A stretch of 64,000 bases of DNA from Rapana venosa (GCA_028751875.1 CM054138.1:39377725-39441724); one strand, 5' to 3'; shown: positions 12,075 to 24,744, counted from the stretch's first letter. Notes: generated by a model from the letters alone, not told the origin. Made by a program: numbers and translations.

Positions 12075-12078
<4 letters not shown>

Positions 12079-12152
<74 letters not shown>

Positions 12153-12316
12153 GCTCCCCCTTTCTCCTGAAGCTTTTACCAAGCCATAACTTATTCTTTT
12201 GTTTTTCTGCTTTTTTCATGTGGCGCTTATTTTCCATTTGAATATTTGTAAATCTTTGCATGTGTACTTCCTTTGTTATGCTTTGTTAATATACACAATT
12301 ACCTCACACACACACA

Positions 12317-12369
<53 letters not shown>

Positions 12370-12752
12370 CATCTAAATGGCCATGACACGCTCATGCAGA
12401 AGAGAAGAGCTCAGAGAGAGAGAGAGAGAGAGTGTGTGTGTGGCAGAGGTAGGCCTAGAGCAAACTGCTGCCTGCCATCAGGGCAAGCTGCAGCAGGCTA
12501 CGTGATGTACACAGCCAGGCGGAGACTGTCAGCTTGATATTACTTAGCACAACCATTAGCCTACATGGGGAGGGAGGGAGGGACAGCAGGTTGGTTAGTT
12601 ATCTTCTTCCTCCCTATCTGCCATCGTTGACAAACTTCCAAAGCTGTAGGGGAGAAAACACACACACAGTGTGGCACATTCCCTGCCAGTGCAGCAGACA
12701 GATGAGCAGATAGACTAAAGGACAGATGAGATCTTATGTGTGTGCGCGCGGG

Positions 12753-12812
<60 letters not shown>
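12079..12812. repeat. Cluster of CT, CA and GA microsatellites
   Basis: CT repeats lie at 12079-12149 and 12754-12812, a CA repeat at 12305-12367, and short GA and GT runs at 12415-12440. The DNA between is unremarkable and I see no gene in it. Confidence 0.9.
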
Positions 12813-12813
<1 letters not shown>

Positions 12814-12814
12814 G

Positions 12815-13880
12815 CTCTGTCTGTCTCAACACCATTGGGAGGACTCATTAAATGAAACGCAAATAATTGTTGTCAGCGTCAAACTTCTTGTCACAGAGCA
12901 CAGTGGGAACAGCAGAAATATTTGAGAGAAGCAGAGTGCTGCAGGTCGCACACAGACTGTTGATAAATATTGTCTTCAGGTTCAGTTAGCGGCAAAGTGC
13001 CGGCCTGCTGCCTGCTGCCTGCCTGCCTGCCTGCACTGCGCCAATCCTCTTCACATCTCTAGTCACTGTTGGTCTACCTCCACGATTACAATAAAGAAGC
13101 TGCGATTGTTTTTGTTTTGGTGTGTGAGTGTGTTTGCGTTTGTGTTCACCCTTACTAGTCCCCAAGACTGGCAATTGTTCCAGGTGATTTGCGAATATAA
13201 TTATGTGAAACGTACATTTTAAAGACGCTGGTAGAACTGAGGTTGTGTGCCTGGTACTGAAACAGAGGTTGCTTTATTTCAAATTCCAGAACAGAAAAGC
13301 CTAATTCAGGACTGGGGTGTTTTTTTAAACATGATTCATTTTCAATGTTGATCAGAGACGTGTATCACAGCTGTGAAACAATCTGTTTAGTCATCAGTTA
13401 TCTGCTTCTTGTGTCATCTTTTCTCGGATTGTGTACGGGGCAAAAGTTTCCTGTTTTGATAATTCTTTACTCTTGTGAAATAACAGTCCCGGTGTGAGCT
13501 ATGCTGAAGAAAACAGGCACTTAAGACCCTGAGTCCAGGGCACATCTGTTCTCTCCAGCCAAACCCAACACACTGCAAGCACTCTCTTCAAAAGCTGTAC
13601 AGGAAGAAAAAAAGTCCGTAATTTATGTGCGTGTCACATTTTTCCTTAAAGTTTCTTCTATACAAGCTTTTGGTGACAAACGTGTGTGTGTGCACGTTTT
13701 AAATATAGATGTATGTGCACGTTTTTCATGTACATATGTGTGTCTACTCGCGTGCGTATGTACGAGTGCGCGTGCGTATGTACGAGTACGTGAGCAAAAT
13801 CACATGCCTGTGCAAGAGAGTGCGTTTATGAAGTAAGTAAATGCATTGCATACTTTCTACGTACGCTGAACGTTGTCATT
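12815..13880. other. No gene recognised
   Basis: About 1 kb without a recognisable exon. A short GCCT-type run lies at 13005-13035 and loosely periodic TGTGCGTATGTACGAG sequence at 13730-13795. Confidence 0.4.
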
Positions 13881-14509
13881 CCTGCAGTGAAGACTTTATT
13901 CTATTCCACACTTTCAAGATGCACACATGTATTCCACTGCTTTGTGCAGGTGTCTGTGTTTGTGCAGAGAAGAGATCTGTCTCCCCAGATGGGTTGTCTA
14001 TTTACCACATCAGTGCAGAGCTATTTCATGGTTTACACAAGGGCAAGAGAACTAGCTGTGGCAGCACTGTTGTGTTTGAACATTACAGACTGTTTTGTTT
14101 CGTTTCGTTTAGATTGTATGCTTCTCACATAACCAATGCCGATAACCTCAAGTTCCCACCCTTCACAAACCCCTTGTCTTTTTCTCTCCCTGAAATGTTT
14201 TGGAGATCTAATGACATGCACAGCCAAAAACAGCTGGAACGGTCATGTTCATAAACAGTATAAGCCAAGGCCTTTCCCCCTACTATGTTCCCCAGGCCAG
14301 GCCAGCTGATGGCTGGTTGCCTCTTCCCATTACGTAGCCTGATCCCAGTACAAGCACTGGGGGCTAGTCTGTGTCTGCAAGGTCCCCCACTACCTTCCCC
14401 AGTCCCCACCACCCTCCCCCTGCAGAAGTGGCACTTTGATGGCAAAATGCTTGTCCTTTACTTGGTCTCCTCGCCTCCCTGCCCCCCACCATGCCCACCA
14501 GCCTCCACT

Positions 14510-14735
14510 TTCCACACTGGGCTTTCACAGACTCTTTCTCTCTTCCTTATACCCACAGCTTTTTTCCTGCCCAGAATGCTTAAAGCGAAAACGGGGAGTT
14601 CAGCCTATCAATCAGACATATCGTAATCACACTCCCTTCACCCTCTACCCTGCCACATACATCTGCAGATTGTGGGGTGTCTGGAACACCCCTTCTCCAC
14701 TTCCACCTGCCTTTAGCCTGCACGTAGGTCAGAAA
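14510..14735 (-). repeat. Dispersed repeat E, inverted copy
   Basis: The segment from TTCAGCCTATCAATCAGACA to the CTGCACGTAGGTCAG end is the reverse complement of copies near 17040-17290, 18195-18345 and 20905-21055. Adjacent DNA up to 14510 also matches 17190-17290 in inverse order, so the unit is longer than the 140-bp core. I cannot assign it to a transposon class; no coding frame or clear terminal repeats were found. Confidence 0.7.
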
Positions 14736-14796
14736 AGCTCTTTTAATGTATGTATGTGTATGTACATGTGTTATTTCTCTATTTATTTATTTATTC

Positions 14797-15120
14797 TTTT
14801 ATATCAAGGATAATGGAATAAGCACTCATGTGTTTTTTTACATCAAGTCCCTGTGTGCATGCGGTTTTGTAAATTTTGTCATCTGTTCCCACAGGCACAC
14901 AATGGCCTACTCTTTCGAAAAGCGGAACAGGATTGAACGTGTGGGAAGATGTTCTGCGTGTGTTTGCACACGGGACCTCTGTTTATAGTCTCATCTGAAG
15001 GACTTTTGGGGAGAGCAGAGTCTGTACTGATGTCAACTCCAGAGGAAATATCCTCTTGAACAGGATTCGAACCCCGGTGGTCAGATTGCAGCACAATTTT
15101 GTAACCACTAGGCTATCATG
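14797..15120 (-). mobile_element. SINE family A, near full copy
   Basis: The inverse body begins at the ATCAAGGATAATGGAATAAG end and continues to the head at the right. There the minus strand reads a tRNA-like segment with GGTTCGAATCC-type B-box sequence near 15065 and a TAGTGGTT-type A box near 15110. Confidence 0.8.
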
Positions 15121-15769
15121 TATGTAAGTTTGTATGTATGTATGTACTAGGTAGGTAGGTATGCATGTTGCTGCAAGGGAAAGAAGGGAGCGAGACAGAA
15201 ACAGAGAGACAAGAAGAAGGACAAAGCAACTGACCTGACTTGAGGTGACATGACAGAGTGAGAGAAAGGGTGAGGGCTTCAGTCACCCCAACACACGCCT
15301 TCAAGGGTAGGAGCATAGCTGGTCAACCATATAATCATGTATGCATTAGTCTCTCCTTACCAAACACACACACTCACGTTCATACTCATGTACACACACA
15401 AAACTTAACAGGCCCATAAAAGTGCACACACACACACACACATACACGCACAGGCGTTCATTGTCTCCCCATCCCACCTTTTCCCCATCCTGTATTATTT
15501 TATGGGGACTGATGTGGGGAGAACAACAACAAAAAACGCCCAAACCCTACACACGTGTGTGTGTGCGTGCGCATGTGCATAGAAATAAAGGTACATAAGT
15601 GCAAGCCCGCATAAACACGCTGAAAATATGGAATCAAACATTCTCTATGAATAACTATTGAAGTGAAGGCGGCATGCTATTGAAATCAATGTTATAGATT
15701 GTGATTCACTTTTTCTTTTTCGGCGTTCCCTGTCCATACTAAATTTTTAATCTGGTCTAGATGGTGAGT

Positions 15770-16400
15770 CTGCGGTCTTTCGCAGTGATTCCGCCAGTCC
15801 ACACAGTTTTTCCTGTCAGAGCTCTACTGGGCTGGGCCATGCATGGTGTCTCAGAGAGCTGAAGGTAGGGCAGGACTGCAGGATATGGGAGGGGGGGGGG
15901 GGGGGGGGGGGTCCTGTGCCACAAAGGCACTTGTCAGTGTGGGTATTTTCAGGTAGTGGAGATGGGACAAGTACTGGAAGTATCCTGTTGGCAGACTTAA
16001 AGATGGTGACTTGAGCAGCTCTATCTAGCTTAAGATTGCCGTCCTTTTGGTCTGATGTCCAGGTGGTGGCGCCACGTTTTCCTGAAGCTGTTTCTCAGGA
16101 TTGTCCTTGCTTTGCTGTAGGACACAGGGTGGGCTGGCTGCTCCAAGCTGCTGCCTGCCTTGGACAGGCAATCTACTGTTTCATTGCCCATTATGCCACA
16201 ATGGGAAGGGATCCATTGCAGCAGTACCATATTCTCTGGCTGAAGAAGTTAAGTTTTTGCCTGATGTCTCTCAGGATCTGCTCTCCTCCTGGAGACTGCA
16301 GGATGGACTTGCAGTCTGTCAAGAACACGGTGTTGGTTGGGCATGTGTCCTCCTGGTTGAAAGTCTGGGCTGCAAGTAGCAGAGCACAGGCCTCAGCAAA
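15770..16400 (-). pseudogene. Decayed LINE RNase H fragment
   Basis: Minus-strand frames split at about 16230 carry RNase H landmarks: AEACALLLAAQTF with the second catalytic acid, VFLTDCKSIL with the third, and LQWIPSHCGIMGNETVD with the fourth. These align with the same motifs in the intact frame at 28309-31500, though the sequence is clearly a different family or an old copy. Downstream the strand continues toward a degenerate cysteine-rich C-terminal region near 15840. It is frameshifted, lacks the first RNase H aspartate and any reverse transcriptase, and is interrupted by a poly(C/G) tract at about 15890. Confidence 0.75.
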
Positions 16401-16765
16401 GTAGGCAAAATATAAGAGAGAGAGAGTGATAGAAAAGGGGAAATTTATAGCACAGGATCTCCAGAAGGTGAGGATGTTATGTATACCCAAACTGCCCATG
16501 GCATCCCCATGGGGGATTTGAATCACTTAAAGGCGAAAGAAAAGCAGCTGTGTGCTGCCCCCCCCCCCCCCCCCCCCCCTAATAACATACACAAGTTATC
16601 CTATATGGGTTGGGGATATCCTCTTTACTCCTTTTTTTTAACAACTCAAATATCCTACATAGGCTCACTAGTTTAATATTATAGCAGAAAGAAAAGAAAA
16701 GACTTGCAATACAGGCCTTCAATTGCTCACTAGTTTGAAACATTTATTTTATTGTGTATAACTTT

Positions 16766-17290
16766 CACCTCCTTCTAGACACTTAAAAGCCTGTGGTGGA
16801 TTTTGAGAGGTGGTAATAATAACCCCTAGACACTTCTGTACAGTATTTTCTGTGACCTAAAGAGGTCATTTTCGATTTTCGATCCCCTGTCATAGAACAG
16901 ATCTCACCAGTGTACATTTATGACCCTATTCTTCCTGCTTTTCTATTGCAGTTCAGAGTTTCCCAGTGCTTATGCCTATCAATGTGATAAATGCACCTCC
17001 CCCCACCCCCCCTTTTAGCTCCATCACCACTTACTCTGAGAGCTTTTCTTACATACGTGCAGGTGGAAGTGGAGAAGGGGTGTTCCAGACACCCCACAAT
17101 CTGCAGATGTATGTGGCAGGGTAGAGGGTGAAGGGAGTGTGATTACGATATGTCTAATTGATAGGCTGAACTCCATGCTTCTGCTTTAAACACTTAGGGC
17201 AGAATAAAACTGTGGATAGGCTTAGGATGGTAGAGAGAATCTGGGATTGCTAATTGCAGGAGCTGGAGGGGAAAGCCCGTGAAAGAAGAT
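16766..17290 (+). repeat. Dispersed repeat E, longest copy
   Basis: The first part (16766-17035) pairs with 17962-18200 and shares segments such as GCCTGTGGTGGATTTTGAGA versus its relative. The second part holds the 140-bp core that starts near the GTGCAGGTGGAAGTGGAGAA segment and ends at TTGATAGGCTGA. This is a segmental duplication or two copies of one mobile element about 1.2 kb apart. Confidence 0.7.
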
Positions 17291-17961
17291 AGAGAGGCTT
17301 GGGACAAGATCGTTTGCCTTAATCTGTCACTGCTGCAGAGAAGGGGGATTAACAAAACTTATTTTAGGTAGGAGAAGGTTATGGCAAATAAAGACACAAA
17401 TCAAAGACCTCCATGCTTGTACTCAGGTCAGACAAAAAAGAAATGGCGGACAAAATAATCAAGTGACTGGGACACCTTTTTGTGGACTAGAGTAGCTGCT
17501 GAAACAGCAATGGTCGTTCACAGACTTAGCTTCTTTTGCTTTGAAGCGATGCATGCCATCAGCCCCCCAAAACATTTCACAAGAGAGTGAGAGACAACTG
17601 CTGTCAAGGAACGGTAGATAAAGATGCCAGAGCTGGCAACTTGGCTGTTATGTAAACCAGGAAATTGGTTTGCACCCCTTTGATAACTAGAGCACAAATG
17701 TGCAGAATCAGATCTAATCAGCAGCACAAACACAGACACCTGCACCAGCCCAAAGACTTGGAATGAGGTGTGCATGCTGGAAATGGTTAGTGTACACCCT
17801 ACAGTGCAGAAATTCAACCCAAAATGCGGTGTGCATAGAAAGAAAGTGGCCACCACATACTTGGAGTTTTAATGCATGTTGGGGTGGCTTACAGCACAGG
17901 GGGAGGTCACCGAATTTAGTAGGAAGTTCACTGACTGTTGGTTGAAACATTTTGTTTTAAA

Positions 17962-18345
17962 CCTCACCTCGTTCTAGACACTTTAAAGCCTGTGGTAGAG
18001 TTTGAGAGGTGGTAAGAATAACTCCTAGACACTTCTGTAGAGAATTTTCTGTCTTAAACCATTGCCATGAAACAGATCTCACCAGTGTACATTTCTGTCT
18101 CTATTCTTCCTGCTTCTCTATTGCATTCCAGAGTCTGGTCATGGGCCCAACCCCACCTTACTTACCCCTGTTAGTCCCTCACCACTTAGCTACCAAGAGC
18201 TTGCCTGACCTACGTGCAGGCTAAAAGCAGGTGGAAGTGGAGAAGGGGTGTTCCAGACACCCCACAATCTTCAGATAAATGTGTCAGGGTAGAGGGTGAA
18301 GGGAGTGTGATAACAATGTCTAATTGATAGGCTGAATTCCAGTTT
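17962..18345 (+). repeat. Dispersed repeat E, second direct copy
   Basis: The copy repeats the order seen at 16766-17190 with small deletions, including the AGAAGGGGTGTTCCAGACAC segment of the core. The DNA between the two copies (17290-17960) contains AAACACAGACACCTGC, also seen at 19360-19382 and inverted near 13950. Confidence 0.7.
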
Positions 18346-19109
18346 TCGCTTATATTTCGCTAAGATTAGTTTTAGAGGATGAGTTTGATCTTTTACTTCA
18401 ACACTTTAAAGACAGTGAGCCTCATTTTACTCTTGACAAGTACAAGCTAAGTCAGTTTGTTTATGCTGCCCTCTTATCTAACACGGCATTGAAGAAAATA
18501 AAGGATACTTGGATGCAATTCAGAGTGGAATTTCACTAAAAATAGTCTCTGGATTCCTAAAGACAATTTCAAGAATTTTCTATTGGTTACCTTCTGCCGT
18601 CTATCTAATGGTAGGCCAGCTGAATGGACCGCAGTATACGAGATATTGTCTAGAAGTTGTGTATCTGTGTTGAGGAGCAAACTTTATGTCCTTGTCATAA
18701 TACTGGTTTTGTGGAATTTACCTCATCTCTTGCTCACTATAGAGTTATGTAGACAGGACTGGTCACAACCTGTAGAGAAACTGGAATTGTAGATGGACTC
18801 TGAGAATTTTGTATGGAGAAAGGGGACAAGAGTAATGAAAGTAGGGAAACTAAGGATAATGATATTGCTGCAGGAGAGGGGGGTATCAACAGGGAAAGTG
18901 AAGATAGTGGGACTTTAATATAGACCATAGATTTCTGTTATCCCAGTTAACACTGGCAAAAAGGAAAATACCAGAGTTATCAGCGTGCTTAGAACCATCC
19001 TGAGAAGAAGAAAAAAAGAGAGAGAAAGGCTGAAAGTATTTGTTTGGTCTGTGACATGTGTACACGCATTGCTGTGCCTTGATATTGGAATCCATAGTCT
19101 CAGGCGTTT

Positions 19110-19126
19110 CACACACACACACACTC

Positions 19127-19206
<80 letters not shown>
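19110..19206. repeat. (CA)n microsatellite
   Basis: About 95 bp of CA repeat with one CTCA interruption near the left end. Confidence 0.95.
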
Positions 19207-19208
<2 letters not shown>

Positions 19209-20305
19209 GTCATTGAGTAAAGGGGGTAAAATGATGTCAGGATAGGATAGGGGTGTCACAACTGGTTCATCTGGCATGGGGGTGAGCCAATGACTTGCTT
19301 GCTGGGCACCATTTTGTCCAGGAGGCAGATTGTGAGTACAATCGGTGAGATTGGTTCTGTTGCACAAACACAGACACCTGCGCTTGCTTACAGACAGAAT
19401 CAAAAGGGTGCTACCAGAACCTGCTTAATTAACAGGGGATAGGCATAGATGGCTGTATGCTGAGTCAGAACTCGCACACATGTATACTTGTGCGTGCATG
19501 TCCACTCACACACATTCCCATGTGTGCATGCACATGCACACACGCAGGCACGCACATACAGACACTTTCTTTCTCATCAGTTCCTCTTTTTGACTGATTT
19601 CTGCAACATTAGTTACATGGTATCTCAATGTTTGAACTTAATCTTTATGTTGATATTCTTAATCATTCTTAGGCATCATCATTGTATAGACCCTATCATT
19701 CAGACAGTAAAAACACCCTATTTCAAAAGAAGTCCTCAGCGCCTGGGCTTTATCACGGTTCTTGATTAAACCATTGACGCTGGGGGCAACAGTAAAGTGA
19801 GAGGCTGTATGACCAGTGGCTTTCCACTCATGGAATTCCACTTTACAGCTTAGTCTTTAGTGATCGACTATGCATATGACTCTCTGACTAGGAGGCTTGC
19901 ATGACTCGCACAGTCCTTATGTGCTGCAGCCCTGGGGGCTGTTTGGCCTTTGGAGAACATCACCAACGCTGACTGTCCTTATGCCCACTTGGCTGAGAGA
20001 TTGGGGATGTACTGTGGGCAAGGCATCTCCACTATAATCAAATTTCTGCCCAATTTCCAAAACAGCAGCTGCCTCCTCTGCTGTTTTGGAGGTCATCGTC
20101 GGACACGACGGACAAACATACATTTCAAAAGTGCTTATTTAGAAAAGAAAAAAAAAACTAAAGAAAGAAGGAAAAAGCTATCACTTCCAGCGCAGTCTCC
20201 CATAATTAATGTGAGAAAATTCTTACATTTTTGTTATTGGGTGTCACAGTTCACACTGAATAAATGTGATCCATAGGCAAATCAGTATAATGAACGCATG
20301 CTTTC

Positions 20306-20387
<82 letters not shown>
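20306..20387. repeat. (TGTC)n followed by (CT)n
   Basis: About seven TGTC tetranucleotides pass directly into about 25 CT units. Confidence 0.95.
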
Positions 20388-20390
<3 letters not shown>

Positions 20391-20904
20391 TAATCTCCTA
20401 AAGTCTGCTTATATAAATGTGTTTTATGTAATCTACTATTGCTGTTGCTTTCCCTATTAAAAAAAAAAGTACAATGAATTTGTTGACGTTTATGGTTTAT
20501 TCTCCTTTATATTGTGGAGTTTATTGTGGGGATTATTTTGTTTATCACAACCCCCCACCCCCTCCCTTCTTGTTTTTATTCTGCTTTTGGTTTCTTTGCT
20601 GTTGGTTTTTTTTGTTTTTGTGTGTCTGTGTGTTTTTGTCTTTTTTGTTTTGTGTCGTTTTTGTTGTTGTTTTCTTTCTTTTGATTTTTTGTGGAAGTGG
20701 GTTTTTTCCTTTTACTGTGTGAGTGTTTGGGTATGGGTTTACTTTGTTATCAAATGATGTATCCCTAAGGGCGGGGACTGAATATAAAAAAAGCACATAG
20801 ATGCTTATTCATTATCCTCGAAATAAAAGATTTTGTCATTGTCACTCCCTCTCTCTCTCTCTCTCTCGCTCTCTCCCCACCCCCCTCTCCTACTTCTTTC
20901 AATA

Positions 20905-21055
20905 GCTCACCACTTCTGACCTACGTGCAGGCTAAAGGCAGGTGGAAGTGGAGAAGGGGTGTTCCAGACACCCCACAATCTGCAGATGTATGTGGCAGGG
21001 TAGAGGGTGAAGGGAGTGTGATTACGATATGTCTAATTGATAGGCTGATCTCCCC
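20905..21055 (+). repeat. Dispersed repeat E core, fourth copy
   Basis: Only the 140-bp core is present, from CTACGTGCAGGCTAAAGGCA to TTGATAGGCTGA. It is the shortest of the four copies and the most similar to the inverted copy at 14510-14735. Confidence 0.75.
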
Positions 21056-21059
21056 GTTT

Positions 21060-21157
21060 TTCAGTTTAACAAACTTTAAAACACTGACAACAGTAAAGTG
21101 GTGGATGGTTTCCGGGTAGTATAAGGGAACGGTACATGGATTTGTTTATTATATATA

Positions 21158-21193
<36 letters not shown>

Positions 21194-22330
21194 CGCGTGT
21201 GTGGCGTGGGGGGAGGAAGGGGGCATGGCACGCGCATGTGTTTTTAACCAGGCTGTTGAGACCAGAAAAGCTGCTGTTTTGATCAATGGAAGTGAATAAA
21301 AGGACTAGCTTATGCAGGGCATGACAGGCAGTATGGCACAGCTCTGGAGGAGGGAGCAGCTGAAGTGAGCTTGGTACAGTAGATCAGTCGATGTGATGAG
21401 AGTGCAGATAATGCAGAGACTGGAGCTTAGTGCAAACAGGAGGAGACAAAGAACCCTGGCATGACAATGTGGCTTGCCAACAATACCTTTGTTAGCTTGT
21501 TGAATACCTTCGTTATTACCATGTAATGGAGAGTGGAGAGGGGAGAGGAAGGCAGAAAAAGAGATGGGGAGAGGGGAGTGAGCCTACACCATCGTCGGTG
21601 TCTGAGTTGAAAACCAGGGGGGGGGGGGGGGGGTTGTTTTTTTTCAGGCAGACCAGCTCAGCTCCCCTGGGAGCCGGCCTTCTGTTTGTGATGGGAAGAT
21701 GGCTGACTTGCTTTATGACGTGTTTACAGCACACAGCTCAGAGGTTTACAGACGTTACTGTCCCCTGTTGTTTTTTGGGAGTGCATGCCATCACACCCCT
21801 TCACGTTTTGGGTGGGAAAGGGAGGTGGGAAAACAGCGCTGTCCAAACATGATAGTGGTGTCACAGTGTCTTTGTCCTTGCTTTGAGAGATCTACTGGCT
21901 AAATGAGGTGGATTCTACAGCAAACTACCGCACTTGCACACAAAGGTGGTGAAATGTCGGCTGTAAACTGCGTGGTATCCACATGCACACCAGCTTTAAA
22001 AATCTGTTTTTACAACCAGCCCCCAGTTGCACAATGGTTTGAACAGTGGGTTCCCTGTTGCTGTTGTTGTTGAAGTTCGTGCCCCATTAGTGGTGTGTAT
22101 TTGCAGATTTTTATGCTTCCGATGACGTCTGCACAAGAGAGGATTTTAAAATCTTAATAAAGCTGGGTTAAGTTCTGCCTGAAGTGTTTTTGCTTCAGAT
22201 TTCAGAAGCATGTGGCAAGAATAGAGAGAATGCTTTGTGATAAATGGTAAGGCAGGCTGTTGGATTAAATGATCTCTTAAAGATTGGCTAGTGACTGAGG
22301 ACAAACATGTAGGAAGACCAGGTCTATGAG
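21060..22330. other. No gene recognised
   Basis: The stretch contains a GT/GC microsatellite (21161-21202) and a poly(G) run (21618-21634). No supported exon or repeat family was found. Confidence 0.4.
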
Positions 22331-22335
22331 TGGGG

Positions 22336-22640
22336 AGCGGGATAACCTAACCTAGTGGTTAAAGCATTGCGCTCATGATCTGACGGCCTGGGATTGAGCC
22401 ACCGCGGAGGCGCCCGTTTTAGGGAAGTGTACCCTGGAGTTAACATCAGTGCTGATTCCACTTCCCTAATAGCCCTTCCGATGAGACTGTAAACTGAGGA
22501 CGCGCGCAGAACGTAAACGAACGCGCGCAGAACATCCTGTACACTTTGTAAACCCGTTCCACCTTTCAGAAGAGGAGGCTATTTCGTGCCTGTAAGAATG
22601 GATGACCACTTTGTTAAAAAAACAAAGCAACGTCATTCGG
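22336..22640 (+). mobile_element. SINE family A, full copy with tRNA-like head
   Basis: The head includes CTAGTGGTTAAAGCATTGCG (A box) and a GGGATTGAGCC-type degenerate B box, followed by the GAGTTAACATCAGTGC linker, GATGAGACTGTAAACTGAGG and the body. This copy shows best that family A is tRNA-derived. An inverted family C fragment (about 22660-22770) follows. Confidence 0.8.
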
Positions 22641-23849
22641 ACAGGTGTTGTGTGTTAAGACACCATACCCGAAGTCAGAATGTGGCTACCTTAATGGTGG
22701 GTAAAAACGGTCGTATACGCAAGATCTCATCATTGGTGAACCTGGGAGCTCTCCGAGGAAGGAAAAAAGGAAACAGAAAAAGGGTGAATGAGTGCAGGGT
22801 GGAGAAGAGGGATGAGCAGGACCTAGAGGTAAAGTTGGCCATAAGACAACTACTGCATTGTTGGTACAGCAGTGATGTACCCACCCATTGCCAGACTTTA
22901 CCCCTGTCTCCCCCATGAGGGAAAGTATGGGTGCTAATCTTTCTGGTGAGGTAATAGTAAAATTGGAACCCATATGCAAAAGTGCATTAAAAAAAATATT
23001 CCGTGAGGATTCCAGGGGCTTTTCTCTATAAATAGTTTCCCCACTTTCTGGAAATCCTGTGTTAGAAACTTATCATTTTCAGTCACTCACTATGGTTCTA
23101 TCCTTTCAGTTTCTCTCTCTGTGTCTGTTCTGCCTTCGCAGGTCATTTTCCTGCCTTTTATCGAGCAACTGATCTTTCATCTGCTGACAGACTGCAGTAT
23201 TTAGCCTTTTCAGTTCTGGCAACCAAGATTTCCATTCTACAGTGTTTATTTCTTCTATCTATTTTAGTTGTTGTTGCCTTTTTATGGTCTTTCATATGAC
23301 CTTTTCATGTTCCTTTCCTTTTTTCCCCAGGCTTTTTTTTTACTGTATGAATGATACATTGCACAGAATGACTGACACCTTGAGAATGGCTCAGTTGTTG
23401 GGGTTTTTTGCTACAAGGATAGAAGTTGTTGAAGTAATAATGTTGTAATTTAATGTATTTGGGGGCAGATAGACAGCCTTTGATATTGTGGCTGAGTAGC
23501 AGTGGCTGTTGATGCAAGTTAAGCCTGATGACGGCCGTGACGTGGCCTGTGTGATTGACAGGTTGGCATGGCCATAAGCAACATGAAATAACATGAGCAG
23601 TACATTCAGTGCATGTAAAAGAAACCATAGCAACATTCTGAAGGGGGGGAAAGCCAGTCTCAGGGGAAACAAAATGACATGCTGACAGACGAGGGGAAGG
23701 ATGGTAACACCGCACTGTCATCACGTGACCTTCCATGGGAGAGTGGTCCAGATGTGTAACACCGAGAATACCTCCGGAACGGAACTGTAAATGATAGCCT
23801 AAAGAGTACCCTGCCACTATTGCCACTGGATTTATGGGCTTTTATTTTA

Positions 23850-24060
23850 ACTGTCTCGGGTATGTAGCTTGTGATGACCATCTCAGGTGTGTACCTTCCT
23901 TGCAATAACCATTCCATGTGTTGACCATCTCAAGTATGATGACCATCTCAGGTGTGTTGCTTGTGATGACTGTGTACCTTGTGTTGACCATCTCAGGTGT
24001 GTTGCTTGTGATGACTGTGTACCTTGTGTTGACCATCTCAGGTGTGTACCTTGGGATGAG
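23850..24060 (+). repeat. 45-bp minisatellite, about 4 to 5 units
   Basis: Units contain GTGTTGACCATCTCAGGTGT and TGCTTGTGATGACTGTG. The two central units are nearly identical; the left units are diverged and shortened. Confidence 0.9.
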
Positions 24061-24228
24061 TGCACACCATAAAAATCTTCCTTGCTCTAGGAATTATGAC
24101 ATTAGGCATTAACCTTTAGGAGCAACTAAAAAAAAAGGATTCCTGGAGTCCAGAAACACACACTCCAATGCATTCTCTGTGTATGTGTGTATTTGTGCAC
24201 ATGCATGAATTTGGTTTCTGCACACACA

Positions 24229-24235
24229 TGCTCTA

Positions 24236-24298
<63 letters not shown>

Positions 24299-24311
24299 TA
24301 CACACACACAT
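24229..24311. repeat. (CT)n joined to (CA)n
   Basis: CT repeat at 24237-24279 passes directly into CA repeat to about 24311. On the minus strand this gives a GT-rich stretch that follows the ATTAAA at 24351-24356. Confidence 0.95.
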
Positions 24312-24350
24312 GAAATGACATATGACAAGTAGCCACTTCACAATCAAACA

Positions 24351-24356
24351 TTTTAA
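24351..24356 (-). promoter_or_regulatory. Possible poly(A) signal ATTAAA
   Basis: The minus strand reads ATTAAA here, followed 40 to 75 bases later by a long TG-rich stretch. That is the order of a polyadenylation signal and its GU-rich downstream element. It would end a minus-strand transcript near 24330. ATTAAA is common by chance, so confidence is low. Confidence 0.2.
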
Positions 24357-24488
24357 TGTAAGAATCGCTGAGTAAGTACAAATGAAAACTCATAAATAAT
24401 ATTACCCCAAATTTACAACTGTGCCATTATTTCAGAACAATCTAACTGTGCCTAAGGTACAGGGGAACAATATCGTTATCATCATACA

Positions 24489-24737
24489 TTAATCTCGCAG
24501 GACCAATACATCTGTCTGTCTGTTACAATATTTCAGATTTTTAAGATAGTTTTCATCATCCTCTGGAATATCTCCCTCATAGAGGAAGGGTCGTTTTGCT
24601 TTACGTGTGTGTCGAGGGGTGGCTACACACTTGGCCTTCCTGCTTCAGCCAAAGCCTTCATCCTTACGCTTCACGCCCTCGAGGGACCGTGGAAGAGGGC
24701 TGTATTTGCCCATCACTGTCAAAGTCTTCTGCTGCCC
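24489..24737 (-). CDS. Weak candidate terminal exon with an in-frame TGA
   Basis: On the minus strand an open frame of 83 codons follows an acceptor-like ACATAG at 24738-24743. It is interrupted once, at 24645-24647, by TGA, and ends with TAA at 24489-24491. The peptide reads KYSPLPRSLEGVKRK before the TGA and RPFLYEGDIPEDDENYLKNL after it. The composition looks protein-like and the area is free of repeats, with a possible poly(A) signal downstream. I do not recognise the protein. It could be a chance frame, a broken exon, a TGG misread as TGA, or a recoded TGA. Confidence 0.2.
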
Positions 24738-24744
24738 CTATGTC

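Noticed and set aside
23132..23200. Plus-strand exon encoding VIFLPFIEQLIFHLLTDC
   Set aside because: Acceptor-like TTCGCAG precedes it, but the frame is only 20 codons, has no neighbour exons and no recognised family.
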